A DNA stretch of 64,000 bases from Streptomyces sp. A 4/2 (GCF_940670765.1 NZ_CALNVW010000001.1:62001-126000); one strand, 5' to 3'. Positions 42,088-51,946 are shown, counted from the first letter of the stretch. A program made the numbers and translations. Notes: generated by a model not told the origin, from the sequence alone.

Positions 42088-43048
42088 TCCTCACTCCGTG
42101 CCGTCGCCCGCGTCCGATGAGACGCAGGCCCACCACTCCCATAACGAGCGGGAGTTCCGCAGGAGTCGGGAGTTCTCCCATTGGGTGCCGATCCTGGGAG
42201 GTCACACTATTCGACGTCCCGCCCGCGCCGGACGGCAAGCCCGAGGCGTCCGTCACCGATGAGAAGGTGGGCGGCTCCTTGAGCCGGCTCCAGTGCCCGA
42301 ACGGCCATGCGATGACCACTGCCCGTCCCACCACCCCGCTCACCGGGACCGTTCCCTGGTACGGCCCGTCGAGATGGAAGCGCGAATCCGCCGAGTTGGA
42401 CCGGTGGTCCCCCATCACGAAGAGCCGTCCGGCCGGCACCTTCACGTCGAAAGTCAGCTCTGAGGGCGGATTCCCCGGATGCACATAGGGCTCGTCGAGG
42501 GGTACGCCGTTGACGGTGACCTGGCCGTTCTTGTCGCAGCACTTCACGGTGTCCCCGCCGACTCCGATGACCCGCTTGATCAGGTCCTGTTCATCGTCGG
42601 AAGGCAGCAGTCCGATGAAGGTGAGGCCCTGCTTGAGCTCCTTGACCACGAACGGGGAATCCGTCGTCCTCGCCTCCCCCGGCGGCAGCCAGTGACCGGG
42701 ATCCTTGAAGACGACCACATCGCCGCGGTGCGGTTCCGAACCGAACCACGGTGTCAGTTTGTCCACCAGCACCCGGTCGCCGATCCGGATCGTCTCCTCC
42801 ATCGAGCCCGACGGGATGACGAAGGCCTGCACCAGGAAGGTCTTGAGTACGAGCGCTATCAGGACCGCGAAGACGAGGAGGGCCGGTACCTCCTTCACCG
42901 TGGAGCTGCGCCGTCGCCGCTTGACCTTGCGCGCGAGTCTGCGTCGCTCGGCCCGTGTGGGCAGGGCCCGTTCGCCGGGCGGCCGGGGCTCCAGGTCCGT
43001 CCGGCCACTGCTCTCGGCGCTCCCCCGCGCTCGTCCCCGGTTACCCAT
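41987..43048 (-). CDS. sipX: type I signal peptidase (SipX)
   Basis: A 353-residue signal peptidase. A basic cytoplasmic N-terminus (RRLARKVKRRRRSSTVK) precedes the anchor (VPALLVFAVLIALVLKTFLV). Catalytic Ser is in IPSGSMEETI, Lys in DLIKRVIGVGGDTV, box E VMGDHRSNSADSR; a C-terminal membrane segment LPLVMGVVGLRLIG follows. The last ~45 residues are Arg/Gly-rich and run 100 nt into sipY; they look like a read-through tail. The start overlaps the end of sipW by 8 nt. Confidence 0.87.
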   Translation of the reverse strand: MGNRGRARGSAESSGRTDLEPRPPGERALPTRAERRRLARKVKRRRRSSTVKEVPALLVFAVLIALVLKTFLVQAFVIPSGSMEETIRIGDRVLVDKLTPWFGSEPHRGDVVVFKDPGHWLPPGEARTTDSPFVVKELKQGLTFIGLLPSDDEQDLIKRVIGVGGDTVKCCDKNGQVTVNGVPLDEPYVHPGNPPSELTFDVKVPAGRLFVMGDHRSNSADSRFHLDGPYQGTVPVSGVVGRAVVIAWPFGHWSRLKEPPTFSSVTDASGLPSGAGGTSNSVTSQDRHPMGELPTPAELPLVMGVVGLRLIGRGRRHGVRSGCGGRGGRRTIRTRGAGGPARIARWWRRDRSL

Positions 43049-43808
43049 GACCCCCGCCGGGAGGCGGTACCCGCGTGAAGGCCGTGGTCTGCGAGAGTGC
43101 GGTCCAGCGTCCGGGGGGCCAGCCGATCCAGCCGGCCCGCCCGATCACATGGTCGACCGGGACCATCCCGCCGCCCGGATCACCGAGATGGTCGCGGGAG
43201 TCGCTGGAACGGGACCGGTGATCACCCATCACCCAGAGCGTGCCGTCGGGCACGACGATGTCGAAAGGCACCTGCGACGGCGGGTTGCCCGGATACACAT
43301 AAGCCTCGTCCACCGACCGCCCGTTCACCTCGAGCCTCCCCCGCTTGTCGCAGCAGACGACGTGATCGCCGCCGACTCCCACCACACGCTTGATGTAGTC
43401 GGTATCGGCGGGCGCCGCCAGCCCCAACGCCGCAGCAGCACCGTGCACCACACGGGCCACAGGGTTCTGCGGCGGCTTCTCCCGTACGAAGGAGTCGGTG
43501 CCGTCGAAGACGATCACGTCGCCGCGCCGGGGCACGGCGCCGAACCGGTAGGCCAGCTTGTTCACCAGCACCCGGTCCCCCACCTGGAGTGTGGGTTCCA
43601 TCGAGCCGCTGGGGATCAGGAACGGCTGCATCACATACGTGCTCAACAGCAGCAGGAACACGGCGCAGAGCAGCACGAGCAGCCCGGCCCTGCGCCAGGG
43701 CCCCTCCAGCCAGGCGGGGAAACGCGCGGAGCGCGACCCCGCCGCCTCACCGGACGTATCCGGTTCGGCGGAGAGATCGCGCTCCGTGTGCTGTGCTTCG
43801 GTGTCCAT
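43041..43808 (-). CDS. sipW: type I signal peptidase (SipW)
   Basis: A 255-residue signal peptidase with membrane anchor AGLLVLLCAVFLLLLSTYVMQ, catalytic serine in IPSGSMEPTL, lysine in DYIKRVVGVGGDHV and box E VMGDHRSRSSDSR. Unlike SipX-Z it lacks an obvious C-terminal membrane segment, ending in a Pro/Gly-rich tail. It is the first of the four sip genes and lies 33 nt after rplS, so it may be read from the ribosomal promoter. The name follows the S. lividans order. Confidence 0.88.
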   Translation of the reverse strand: MDTEAQHTERDLSAEPDTSGEAAGSRSARFPAWLEGPWRRAGLLVLLCAVFLLLLSTYVMQPFLIPSGSMEPTLQVGDRVLVNKLAYRFGAVPRRGDVIVFDGTDSFVREKPPQNPVARVVHGAAAALGLAAPADTDYIKRVVGVGGDHVVCCDKRGRLEVNGRSVDEAYVYPGNPPSQVPFDIVVPDGTLWVMGDHRSRSSDSRDHLGDPGGGMVPVDHVIGRAGWIGWPPGRWTALSQTTAFTRVPPPGGGHG

Positions 43809-43841
43809 CGCGGCCAGAGCCTATCCGGCCGCCCTGTGGAC

Positions 43842-44192
43842 TCAGTGGTCGCGCTTCTCCTTGATCTTCGCGGCCTTGCCGCGCAGCTCACGGAGGTAGT
43901 ACAGCTTCGCGCGGCGGACGTCACCACGGGTGACGAGCTCGATCTTCTCGAAGATCGGGCTGTTCACCGGGAAGGTGCGCTCGACGCCGACGGAGAAGGA
44001 GACCTTGCGGACCGTGAAGGTCTCGCTGACGCCCGCGCCCTGGCGGCGGATGACTACACCCTTGAACTGCTGGATACGCGAGCGGTTGCCCTCGATCACG
44101 CGGACGTGAACGTTGACCGTGTCACCGGCGCGGAAGGCCGGGAGGTCGCTCCGCAGCGAAGCGGCGTTGACGTCATTGAGCAAGCTGGACAT
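43842..44192 (-). CDS. rplS: 50S ribosomal protein L19
   Basis: A 116-residue L19, located at the subunit interface. [52 protein letters not shown] is canonical, and the basic C-terminus ends in a Lys-rich helix ([10 protein letters not shown]). The frame stays open upstream to 44303 but the family start is at 44192. It follows trmD across 131 nt with no clear terminator, in the conserved rpsP-rimM-trmD-rplS order. Confidence 0.97.
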   Translation of the reverse strand: MSSLLNDVNAASLRSDLPAFRAGDTVNVHVRVIEGNRSRIQQFKGVVIRRQGAGVSETFTVRKVSFSVGVERTFPVNSPIFEKIELVTRGDVRRAKLYYLRELRGKAAKIKEKRDH

Positions 44193-44323
44193 GATCTTCT
44201 GCTTTCTTCGCCGATGCCACAGGTCATCGACGGCATCATCGTGATGAGTTTCGGGAGCTGATCGCGTCGGGCGGACGTCGTTCCCCCTGTGGCAGGGGCG
44301 CACGCCGGACGTACAGCAGCGGC

Positions 44324-45145
44324 CTATTCTTCCACGGCTTCGGGCTCACGCCCAAATCGCCCGTCGGGCCCCGGCTTCCAGCCCAGGATCGAGAGCATTT
44401 CCCGGTCCTTCTTCCCGAAGGAAGCGGGGTCGCTGCGCTCCAGCAGATCCGGCCTGTTGAGGTCGGTACGGCGGAAGGCCTCGTCCCTGCGCCAGCGCGC
44501 GATCTTGCCGTGGTGCCCGCTGAGCAGCACGTCGGGGATGCCCCGGCCGCGCCACTCGGGCGGTTTGGTGTAGACGGGCCCTTCGAGGAGGTCGGCCATC
44601 GCTCCGGTGGCGAAGGAGTCGTCCTGGTGCGATTCGGCGTTGCCGAGGACACCGGGAAGCAGCCGTGCCACGGCTTCCGTGATCACCAGCACGGCGGCCT
44701 CGCCACCCGCCAGGACGTAGTCACCGATGGAGACTTCGTACACCGGCATCCGGGTCGCGTACTCGTCGATGACACGCCGGTCGATGCCCTCGTACCTGGC
44801 GGGCGTGAAGATCAGCCAGGGGCGCTCGGAGAGTTCGACCGCGACCTGCTGGGTGAAGGGGCGTCCGCTGGGGGTGGGCACCACCAGGACCGGCTGGTTC
44901 GCGCCCGCCTCGTAACCGGCGGCCAGCGTCTCGTCCAGCGCCTCGCCCCAGGGCCCGGTCTTCATGACCATGCCGGGGCCGCCGCCGTACGGGGTGTCGT
45001 CCACCGTGTTGTGCCGGTCGTGGGTCCAGTCACGGAGGTCGTGCACCTGGACGTCGAGCCGACCGCGGGCCCGCGCCTTGCCGACGAGCGAGACGTTCAG
45101 CGGTTCCAGGTACTCGGGGAAGATCGTGACGACGTCGAGCCGCAT
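44324..45145 (-). CDS. trmD: tRNA (guanine37-N1)-methyltransferase
   Basis: A 273-residue SPOUT-class enzyme making m1G37, which prevents frameshifting. [43 protein letters not shown] and the trefoil-knot SAM region [30 protein letters not shown] are all present, as is the C-terminal [22 protein letters not shown]. The ATG overlaps the rimM stop by one base. Confidence 0.97.
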   Translation of the reverse strand: MRLDVVTIFPEYLEPLNVSLVGKARARGRLDVQVHDLRDWTHDRHNTVDDTPYGGGPGMVMKTGPWGEALDETLAAGYEAGANQPVLVVPTPSGRPFTQQVAVELSERPWLIFTPARYEGIDRRVIDEYATRMPVYEVSIGDYVLAGGEAAVLVITEAVARLLPGVLGNAESHQDDSFATGAMADLLEGPVYTKPPEWRGRGIPDVLLSGHHGKIARWRRDEAFRRTDLNRPDLLERSDPASFGKKDREMLSILGWKPGPDGRFGREPEAVEE

Positions 45146-45690
45146 CAGTCGTCGTCCCTGCCGGACGCGGTCTCCGCCTGGCTCTCGTCGATCAGCCCCG
45201 GCGGCGGGTCGATGACCGCCCGCTGCTCCTCCAGGTCGATCGAGGTCACGATCTCCTCCACGAAGGGGATCATCACCTCGCTGCCGTCGGGCCGCTCCAC
45301 GATGAACAGGTCCTGCGAGGGCAGGTGAGTGATCTCGGTGATCCGGCCGATCTCCGTGCCGTCCGCCAGGACCACGTCGAGGTCCATCAGCTGGTGGTCG
45401 TAGAACTCCTCGGGATCCTCCGGCTTCTGCTGCGGATCGACCTCGGCGATCAGCAAGGTGTTACGGAGGGCCTCGGCGCCCGTGCGGTCCGTGACACCGG
45501 CGAAGCGCAGCAGCAGCCTGCCGCTGTGCACCCGGCCGGTCTCGATCGTCAGCGGCCCGGTGGCCGCCGGGTCGGTGGCGAGTACGGCACCGGGCCCGAG
45601 CCGCAGCTCGGGCTCGTCCGTGCGCACCTCCACGGTGACTTCGCCCTTGATGCCGTGGGCGCGCCCGATCCGCGCGACTACCAGCTGCAC
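45145..45690 (-). CDS. rimM: 16S rRNA processing protein RimM
   Basis: A 181-residue maturation factor of the 30S head domain. The N-terminal RimM fold starts [25 protein letters not shown] and the C-terminal PRC-barrel has [24 protein letters not shown] and [22 protein letters not shown]. It is translationally coupled to trmD (TGATG) and separated from khpA by 171 nt containing an attenuator-like hairpin. Confidence 0.96.
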   Translation of the reverse strand: MQLVVARIGRAHGIKGEVTVEVRTDEPELRLGPGAVLATDPAATGPLTIETGRVHSGRLLLRFAGVTDRTGAEALRNTLLIAEVDPQQKPEDPEEFYDHQLMDLDVVLADGTEIGRITEITHLPSQDLFIVERPDGSEVMIPFVEEIVTSIDLEEQRAVIDPPPGLIDESQAETASGRDDD

Positions 45691-45807
45691 GTTCCGCTCC
45701 TTCTCCTGCTTCTTGCTGCGTCTTGCTGCCGAACCGCCGCCGCTCGCGCCGGGTGGCCGAGGACCGTCGTGGTTCCTCGATGCGCCTGAATGGTGGGGGA
45801 CGACAAA

Positions 45808-45839
45808 GGCCGGGGACGGCTTGGCAGCCCTCCCCGGCC
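45808..45839 (-). terminator. hairpin between khpA and rimM
   Basis: GGCCGGGG (45808-45815) pairs with CCCCGGCC (45832-45839), with an inner GGCT/AGCC pair. It lies 23 nt after the khpA stop and may terminate or attenuate rpsP-khpA transcripts before rimM-trmD-rplS. Confidence 0.55.
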
Positions 45840-45861
45840 CGAGCCGGTGTTCAACTTGTTC

Positions 45862-46101
45862 TCAGCGAACCTGATCCACATCGACGAGGTCGACGCGGAT
45901 ACCACGGCCACCGATGGCGCCCACGATGGTGCGGAGGGCGCGCGCGGTGCGGCCGTTACGGCCGATCACCTTACCGAGGTCGTCGGGGTGTACCCGGACC
46001 TCCAGCACCTGCCCACGACGGAGGTTGCGCGAGGCGACCTGTACGTCGTCGGGGTTGTCGACGATGCCTTTCACGAGGTGCTCGAGAGCCTCCTCGAGCA
46101 T
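45862..46101 (-). CDS. khpA: KH-domain RNA-binding protein
   Basis: A 79-residue single KH domain with the GxxG RNA-binding loop in KVIGRNGRTARALRTIV. Homologues (KhpA/YlqC) bind many RNAs, often with KhpB. Its ATG follows the rpsP stop by two bases, the conserved actinobacterial and Firmicute arrangement. The protein begins MLEEALEHLVKGIVDNPDDV. Confidence 0.94.
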   Translation of the reverse strand: MLEEALEHLVKGIVDNPDDVQVASRNLRRGQVLEVRVHPDDLGKVIGRNGRTARALRTIVGAIGGRGIRVDLVDVDQVR

Positions 46102-46103
46102 GC

Positions 46104-46550
46104 TCAGGCCTCGGTCGACTCGGTGGACTCAGCGGCAGGAGCCGCCTCGTCCGCCTTCTTGTCGGCCTTCTTCGCCTTGGGGGTGATGGCCTCACCCTTC
46201 GGCTCGTCGCCCTCCATGGACTTGGCGAAAGCCTCGAACGCGGCGCGCTTGTCGGCCTTCGGCTCCGGCTGGAGCAGCGGCGCGGGGGCCGGAAGGCCCT
46301 TGTGCGCCTGCCAGTCACCGGTGAGCTTCAGGATCGCCATGACCGGCTCGGTCGGCTGGGCGCCGACGGACAGCCAGTACTGCGCGCGCTCCGAGTTGAC
46401 CTCGATACGCGAAGGGTTCTGCACCGGGTGGTACAGGCCGATCTCCTCGATGGCCCGGCCATCACGGCGGGTACGGGAGTCGGCGACGACGATGCGGTAG
46501 TGAGGCGAACGGATCTTGCCCAGACGCTTCAGCTTGATCTTGACTGCCAC
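46104..46550 (-). CDS. rpsP: 30S ribosomal protein S16
   Basis: A 148-residue S16. The core ([41 protein letters not shown]...) ends near residue 85 and is followed by the long charged Lys/Ala/Glu extension usual in Streptomyces. The GTG start at 46550 has GGAGA about 11 bases upstream. It begins the rpsP-khpA-(rimM-trmD-rplS) series. The 228-nt upstream gap to the SprT-like gene has no hairpin I would call. Confidence 0.96.
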   Translation of the reverse strand: MAVKIKLKRLGKIRSPHYRIVVADSRTRRDGRAIEEIGLYHPVQNPSRIEVNSERAQYWLSVGAQPTEPVMAILKLTGDWQAHKGLPAPAPLLQPEPKADKRAAFEAFAKSMEGDEPKGEAITPKAKKADKKADEAAPAAESTESTEA

Positions 46551-46778
46551 GGAAGTGGTGTCTCCTGGTCTTGACGTGGTTGGGCACAACGAGATGCCAC
46601 GTGGGGTTGCGGTACTCGGGTGCCCGATGGACGCGTCAGCCGGAGGACGAGAGGGTTCCTGTGCGGCTGTCGAGTACAGCTAGCCATTGTGCCATACGTC
46701 CGGAGCACCCGGTGCCCCGGTCACCACACCGCCGACCGGCGGCCGGGGGTGGCACGGAAGCGGGGGCGACGTCCGGGA

Positions 46779-47372
46779 TCACCCGGCCGCGGCCACCACT
46801 TCCGGGATACGGAAAGCCTTCCCGCAGCCACCGCAGACGATGGGCGCCTGGGCCAGCACGGACGGAACGACCCGCACATTGCGACCGCAGTCGCAGACCG
46901 CCTTCACGCGCACGCCACCACCGGAGGAGCCGTGCCGGGCGGCAGGTCCGCGGAAGGAACGCTTGGTGTCGGCGGCCGTCGCGACGGTGTGCGCCTTGAG
47001 CGCACGCTGCAGTCGCTCGATCGTCTGGCGGTATCTGCGCTTCGCCTCGGGGTTGAGCGAGACCAGCGAGAAGCCGCTGCTGGGATGCGGCTCCTCAGGG
47101 TGGTCGAGGCCCATCTCCTCTGCGATGGCCAGGAATCGACGGTTGTGATAGCGGCCTGCGCGTGAGGTGTCGCGGACACCTCGCGCGGCGGCGATGCCGT
47201 GGACTGCCTCATGGAGCAGTCGCTCGAAGGAGAGTTCAGCGCCACAGGCGGACGAGGACTCGCCGATCAGGGACTCGGGCGCGGCTAGATCCGGCAGCTC
47301 GGGGTGGTACCGCTGAATGTCGGCCCACGCCTGCGCCAGTTCTGCGGCGAGGACAGTTGGTGTCGTGCTCAC
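46779..47372 (-). CDS. SprT-like zinc metalloprotease-domain protein
   Basis: A 197-residue protein with an HExxH-type site (LLHEAVHGIA) and a later YHNRRF that could give the third ligand, as in SprT/Spartan-like domains. The C-terminus has a zinc ribbon (CDCG...CGGCG). In Streptomyces such proteins often occur on integrative plasmids, so this may be acquired DNA. The GTG start at 47372 has little ribosome binding site. It is placed between rpsP and proS with 285 nt of AT-richer non-coding DNA (47373-47657) upstream that shows no clear gene. Confidence 0.78.
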   Translation of the reverse strand: MSTTPTVLAAELAQAWADIQRYHPELPDLAAPESLIGESSSACGAELSFERLLHEAVHGIAAARGVRDTSRAGRYHNRRFLAIAEEMGLDHPEEPHPSSGFSLVSLNPEAKRRYRQTIERLQRALKAHTVATAADTKRSFRGPAARHGSSGGGVRVKAVCDCGRNVRVVPSVLAQAPIVCGGCGKAFRIPEVVAAAG

Positions 47373-47657
47373 GTCGTGACAACGAGCCGGGGTGCCGCTG
47401 TGTTCCTATTCCGGGGCATCCCAAATAATTTGCACGTACCCGTCAGTTGCCCTTGATGCGTCCGGACGCGGGCGGGTGCGCTGATCTGCGGAGAAGCCTC
47501 ACAGCTCCCACCAAGGTGGTACTTAGGACTGCGCGGAGTCGTCGTGGTTGCGTGCGCCCCGGCGCGCGGTCCGGGGCGCACGCCGGTACAGCACACTCTC
47601 CTGCGCGCAAGGGCCGTTCCGGCCTCGTCGGGCGCTGCCGCCACCGGCCGGTCGCTC

Positions 47658-49085
47658 TCAGTAGGCGCGCGCGACCAGAGCGACCGTACCGGGAGCATCG
47701 TCCGAGTCGGGCACCGACCCGTCCTCGGCGACCAGGCACCGTACGGACACCGAGTGCCCGGCGAGCTCCGCCTCGCCGTCGGGGCCGAGTTCGGCCCACG
47801 GGATGCGCGCCCAGCCCCCGGCGGTCGCGGCCTCGACGGCCTCCCCGACGGTGGCGACCTCGCTCGTCCGGGACGCCCGGCGCTCGCGGGACTCCCGCAG
47901 CAGCTGCGTCTGGGCCTCTTCGAGCACCGTGGGCAGCAGCTCGGTCAGTTCGTCGATCCGTACGGACTCCTTGCCGCCGGGGCTGTGCGGGTCCACCACC
48001 CGGCGGACCAGGACCGCGGTGCCCTCCGCCAGATCGCGCGGGCCGACCTCGATCCGTACCGGAACGCCCTTGAGTTCCCAGTCGACCGCCCGGCGGCCGA
48101 AGGGGGTGTCGGTGCGGTCGTCCACCTGGGCGCGGATGCCCGCCGCCCGCAGCTTCGCGCCGATCTCCCGGACCTTCGTCACCGCCTCGTCCCCCTTGAT
48201 CGCGACGACCACGACCTGGACGGCGGCCAGCCGCGGCGGCACCCGGAGCCCGTTGTCGTCGCCGTGCGACATGATCAGCCCGCCGATCAGCCGGGTCGTG
48301 GCGCCCCAGGAGGTCTGCCAGACCAGCTCCTGCTTGCCGTCCTTCGACAGGTACTCGGTGTGGAAGGCCTTGGCGAAGTTCGTCCCGAGTTCATGGCTCG
48401 TACCCAGCTGAAGGGCCTTGCCGTCCCGCATCATGCCTTCGAGGGTCAGGGTGTTGATCGCTCCGGCGAAGCGCTCCCTGGCGGTCTTGCGGCCCAGTAC
48501 GACATCGATGCCGAGCACATTGACCATGAAATCCGCGTAGACATTCCGGTGGATGTGCGCAGCGTAGTCACGGGCCTCCTCGCGGGTCGCGTGAGCGGTG
48601 TGGCCCTCCTGCCAGAGGAATTCCGTCGTACGCAGGAAGACCCTCGGCCGCAGCTCCCAACGGACCACATTGGCCCATTGATTGATGAGCAGCGGAAGAT
48701 CCCGGTAACTCTGCACCCATTTCGAGAAGTATTCGTTGACGATCGTCTCGGAGGTGGGCCGCACCACGATGGGCTCTTCCAGCTCCTTGCCGCCACCGTG
48801 TGTCACCACCGCGAGCTCGGGTGCGAATCCCTCGACATGCTCAGCTTCGCGAGTCAGGTAAGACTGGGGGATGAAGAGCGGGAAGTAGGCGTTCTGAGCG
48901 CCCGCGTCCTTGATGCGGGCGTCCAGGTCCTGCTGCATCCGCTCCCACAGCCCGTAGCCGTACGGGCGGATGACCATGGTGCCGCGCACCGGTCCGTTGT
49001 CCGCGAGTTCGGCCTTGTTGATCAGGTCCTGGTACCAGCGGGGAAAGTCGTCCGCCTGGGGCGTGAGAACGGGAGCCTTTGCCAT
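47658..49085 (-). CDS. proS: prolyl-tRNA synthetase, archaeal/eukaryotic-like type
   Basis: A 475-residue ProRS of the type without the bacterial editing (INS) insertion. Class II motifs are PYGYGLWERM with YFPLFIP (motif 1), RPTSETIVNEYF then RWELRPRVFLRTTEFLWQEGHTAHAT (motif 2), and the C-terminal anticodon and zinc-like region. It ends in Ala-Tyr, as is usual for this class. Streptomyces normally also has a longer bacterial-type ProRS elsewhere, so this is probably a second copy. A TACCAT eight bases before the ATG suggests a leaderless mRNA. A resistance role is conceivable but unproven. Confidence 0.88.
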   Translation of the reverse strand: MAKAPVLTPQADDFPRWYQDLINKAELADNGPVRGTMVIRPYGYGLWERMQQDLDARIKDAGAQNAYFPLFIPQSYLTREAEHVEGFAPELAVVTHGGGKELEEPIVVRPTSETIVNEYFSKWVQSYRDLPLLINQWANVVRWELRPRVFLRTTEFLWQEGHTAHATREEARDYAAHIHRNVYADFMVNVLGIDVVLGRKTARERFAGAINTLTLEGMMRDGKALQLGTSHELGTNFAKAFHTEYLSKDGKQELVWQTSWGATTRLIGGLIMSHGDDNGLRVPPRLAAVQVVVVAIKGDEAVTKVREIGAKLRAAGIRAQVDDRTDTPFGRRAVDWELKGVPVRIEVGPRDLAEGTAVLVRRVVDPHSPGGKESVRIDELTELLPTVLEEAQTQLLRESRERRASRTSEVATVGEAVEAATAGGWARIPWAELGPDGEAELAGHSVSVRCLVAEDGSVPDSDDAPGTVALVARAY

Positions 49086-49318
49086 GGCGCGAATGGTACG
49101 GCGAGTACCCCGGGGCCCGCGATTCGATTTTCCTCGTGGGACGCACGTCCAGGGCGCATATTCGGGGTTCGCAGCATTGCCTCGCCACCCCTGGACTTGC
49201 GTGCGGATGCGGAGTTCTCTGGCTTACGGGAAGTCTCCGTCTCACGGGGACGCGCACACCGGCACGGAGATTTGCAGTCGGAGCACCACTGATCTCTCGG
49301 CGAATTGGGGCGCATTCG

Positions 49319-50182
49319 ATGTCATCAACGCTCGTCCGGAACCACCGGCAGACGGCTGCGGCTCCTTCTGCCGAGGCGATCACGCGTGCCCGCGACTGGG
49401 CCGAGATCCAGGAGCGGATGCTCGTACCGCTCTACGAAGCGGTGTACAAGCGGCTGGACGCGGGCAGCGCCACCCGGCTGCTCGGCATCGGCTGCGGTTC
49501 GGGCCTGGCCCTGCTGATCGCCGCCGCCCGGGGCGCGAGCGTCACCGGCGTGGACTCGCACGCCGAACGCATCGCGCTGGCCCGTGAGCGACTGCTGCCC
49601 GGTGCGGACGGCGAAATGGCCCCGGCGGGCGGCCGGGCGGGCCGAACGCGCCTGGTCCACGGCGGCCCCGCCGACGCGTCCGACGCGGGGTCCGGCACCT
49701 GTGCGGGGCCGCCCTTCAACCTGCTCACCGCCTTCGAGCCGATCGGCTGCACGGCGGGCGATTCCGACGGGCTGGTCCCGGCCGTCGAGGACGCCGTGCC
49801 CCTCATGGAGCGCGGCAGCGCGGTGGTCCTGACCGGCTGGGGGCCGCCGGAGCGCTGTGCGACCTCGGCCGTGCTCCGGGTCGCCGCCCGGCCGGCGGAC
49901 GAGGCGCGCCGCCCGCTCAGGGACGATCTGGAAGAGGTCGCGGCGCGGGCGGGGCTGCAGCTCGACGGGTCCGGCCGGGTGGCGTGCCCGTTCGGGTACG
50001 CGGACATGAAGAGCGCGGTACGGGGGCTGCTGTCGACCGGGCTGTTCGACGCGGCGATACAGGCGGCGGACCGGGCCCAGGTGAAGAAGGAGGTTGCCGA
50101 GGCGCTCCACCCCCATCTGCGGCGTGACGGCACGGTGTGGATGCCGAACGTCTTCCGTTACGTGGTCGCCCGCACCGCCTAG
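49319..50182 (+). CDS. SAM-dependent methyltransferase-like protein
   Basis: A 287-residue protein with a class I methyltransferase core: motif I is LLGIGCGSGLALLIAAARGASVTGVD with an acidic residue ending strand 2. Later methyltransferase motifs are weak, and the family is known in Streptomyces without a defined substrate. It begins at ATG 49319 with only a weak GGGG upstream. The 233-nt gap to the divergent proS contains an imperfect GTCCAGG/CCTGGAC inverted repeat. It converges on ffh across a long hairpin. Confidence 0.72.
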   Translation: MSSTLVRNHRQTAAAPSAEAITRARDWAEIQERMLVPLYEAVYKRLDAGSATRLLGIGCGSGLALLIAAARGASVTGVDSHAERIALARERLLPGADGEMAPAGGRAGRTRLVHGGPADASDAGSGTCAGPPFNLLTAFEPIGCTAGDSDGLVPAVEDAVPLMERGSAVVLTGWGPPERCATSAVLRVAARPADEARRPLRDDLEEVAARAGLQLDGSGRVACPFGYADMKSAVRGLLSTGLFDAAIQAADRAQVKKEVAEALHPHLRRDGTVWMPNVFRYVVARTA

Positions 50183-50190
50183 TACACAGC

Positions 50191-50237
50191 GGAGCGGCCC
50201 CCCGCTCGGTGGAATTCACCGAGCGGGGGGCCGCTCC
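50191..50237. terminator. long bidirectional terminator
   Basis: A perfect 21-bp stem with a 5-base loop (GGAGCGGCCCCCCGCTCGGT... at 50191-50211 with its complement at 50217-50237) separates the convergent methyltransferase-like gene and ffh. It is among the strongest hairpins in the window. Confidence 0.85.
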
Positions 50238-50278
50238 GCCGAGTCCGCTCCACGGGAGCGGGGCGTACCGGTGCGGGA

Positions 50279-51820
50279 TCAGCCCATGAACTTCTTGAAC
50301 TCGTCGGGAAGTTCGAAGTTCTTCGCTTCCTGACCGGCCGGCAGCCCCGGCACGCCGCCCTGCTCACGGCGCTCGGCCGCCGCCTGCTCCTCGGCCTTGC
50401 GCTTCATCGGGTTGCCGCTCTTGCGCTTCCCCTTGGCCTGCTTCTGCTGCTTCTTCTGCCGGCCGGGACCGCCGCCCATTCCGGGGATGCCCGGCATACC
50501 GGGCATCCCGCCGCCCTGAGCCATCCGCGACATCATCTTGCGCGCCTCGAAGAACCGCTCCACCAGGCTCTTCACCGCGCTGACCTCGACACCGGAGCCC
50601 TTGGCGACGCGGGCCCGGCGCGAGCCGTTGATGATCGTCGGGTCCTGGCGCTCGGCCGGGGTCATCGACTTGATGATCGCGGCGGTACGGTCCACGTCCC
50701 GCTCGTCGATGTTGTTGATCTGGTCCTTCATCTGCGCCATACCGGGCAGCATGCCGAGCAGCTTGGAAATGCTGCCCATCTTCCTGACCTGCTCCATCTG
50801 GGCCAGGAAGTCGTCGAGCGTGAAGTCCTTGCCCTTGCTGCTCGCCAGCTTGGAGGCCATCTGCTCGGCCTCGGCCTGGCTGAAGGTCTGCTCGGCCTTC
50901 TCGATCAGGCTGAGCATGTCGCCCATGCCGAGGATCCGGGACGCCATGCGGTCCGGGTGGAAGGTGTCGAACTCGTCCAGCTTCTCGCCGTTGGAGGCGA
51001 ACATGATCTGGCGGCCGGTGACGTGGGCGATCGACAGAGCCGCACCACCGCGGGCGTCGCCGTCGAGCTTCGACAGCACGACGCCGTCGAAGCCGACGCC
51101 GTCGCGGAAGGCCTCCGCGGTGTTGACCGCGTCCTGGCCGATCATCGCGTCGACGACGAACAGGACCTCGTCGGGGCTGACGGCGTCGCGGATGTCCGCG
51201 GCCTGCTGCATCAGCTCCTGGTCGATGCCGAGGCGGCCCGCGGTGTCGACGACGACGACGTCGTACTGCTTGGTCTTCGCGTACTCGATCGAGTCCTGGG
51301 CGACCTTGACCGGGTCACCGACGCCGTTGCCCGGCTCGGGCGCGTAGACCGCGACACCCGCGCGGTCGGCGACGACGCTCAGCTGGTTGACGGCGTTGGG
51401 GCGCTGGAGGTCGCACGCCACGAGCAGCGGGGCGTGGCCCTGGCCCTTCAGCCAGAGGCCGAGCTTTCCGGCCAGGGTGGTCTTGCCCGCGCCCTGCAGG
51501 CCCGCGAGCATGATCACGGTCGGCGGCTGCTTGGCGAAGCGGAGACGGCGGGTCTCGCCACCGAGGATGCCGATGAGCTCCTCGTTGACGATCTTGATGA
51601 CCTGCTGGGCCGGGTTCAGCGCCTGGGAGACCTCGGCACCGGCCGCGCGCTCCTTGATCTGCTTGATGAAGGCGCGGACGACGGGCAGGGCGACGTCCGC
51701 TTCCAGCAGCGCGATGCGGATCTCGCGTGCGGTGGCGTCGATGTCCGCCTCGCTGAGGCGCCCTTTGCCACGGAGGTTCTTGAATGTCGCTGCAAGGCGG
51801 TCGGAGAGGGTATCGAACAC
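50279..51820 (-). CDS. ffh: signal recognition particle GTPase Ffh
   Basis: A 513-residue SRP54 homologue that binds 4.5S RNA and hydrophobic signal sequences. The NG GTPase domain has GLQGAGKTTLAGKL (G1), DTAGRLGIDQEL (G3) and SKLDGDARGGAALS (G4). The C-terminal M domain carries SRRARVAKGSG and a Met/Gly-rich tail (MAQGGGMPGMPGIPGMGG). The GTG start at 51820 matches the family start FDTLSDRLAATFKNLRGKGRLSE. Its receptor ftsY lies at 59.1-60.3 kb. Confidence 0.97.
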   Translation of the reverse strand: MFDTLSDRLAATFKNLRGKGRLSEADIDATAREIRIALLEADVALPVVRAFIKQIKERAAGAEVSQALNPAQQVIKIVNEELIGILGGETRRLRFAKQPPTVIMLAGLQGAGKTTLAGKLGLWLKGQGHAPLLVACDLQRPNAVNQLSVVADRAGVAVYAPEPGNGVGDPVKVAQDSIEYAKTKQYDVVVVDTAGRLGIDQELMQQAADIRDAVSPDEVLFVVDAMIGQDAVNTAEAFRDGVGFDGVVLSKLDGDARGGAALSIAHVTGRQIMFASNGEKLDEFDTFHPDRMASRILGMGDMLSLIEKAEQTFSQAEAEQMASKLASSKGKDFTLDDFLAQMEQVRKMGSISKLLGMLPGMAQMKDQINNIDERDVDRTAAIIKSMTPAERQDPTIINGSRRARVAKGSGVEVSAVKSLVERFFEARKMMSRMAQGGGMPGMPGIPGMGGGPGRQKKQQKQAKGKRKSGNPMKRKAEEQAAAERREQGGVPGLPAGQEAKNFELPDEFKKFMG

Positions 51821-51946
51821 GGCGGTCGCGGATCCTCGGGTCAGGGGGCGGGGGGACGGTTTCCCCCAGGGTATCCGGACGCCGTGGGTGGGGTCTGCCC
51901 CTGTCCCGGTTAGGGCCTGTTCCGGCCCGCCCCCACCGCTCCGTCC

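Noticed and set aside
49086..49318. T-box riboswitch before the ProRS gene
   Set aside because: No T-box consensus (such as AGGGTGGNACCGCG) is present; a -10 element lies right before the start codon instead.
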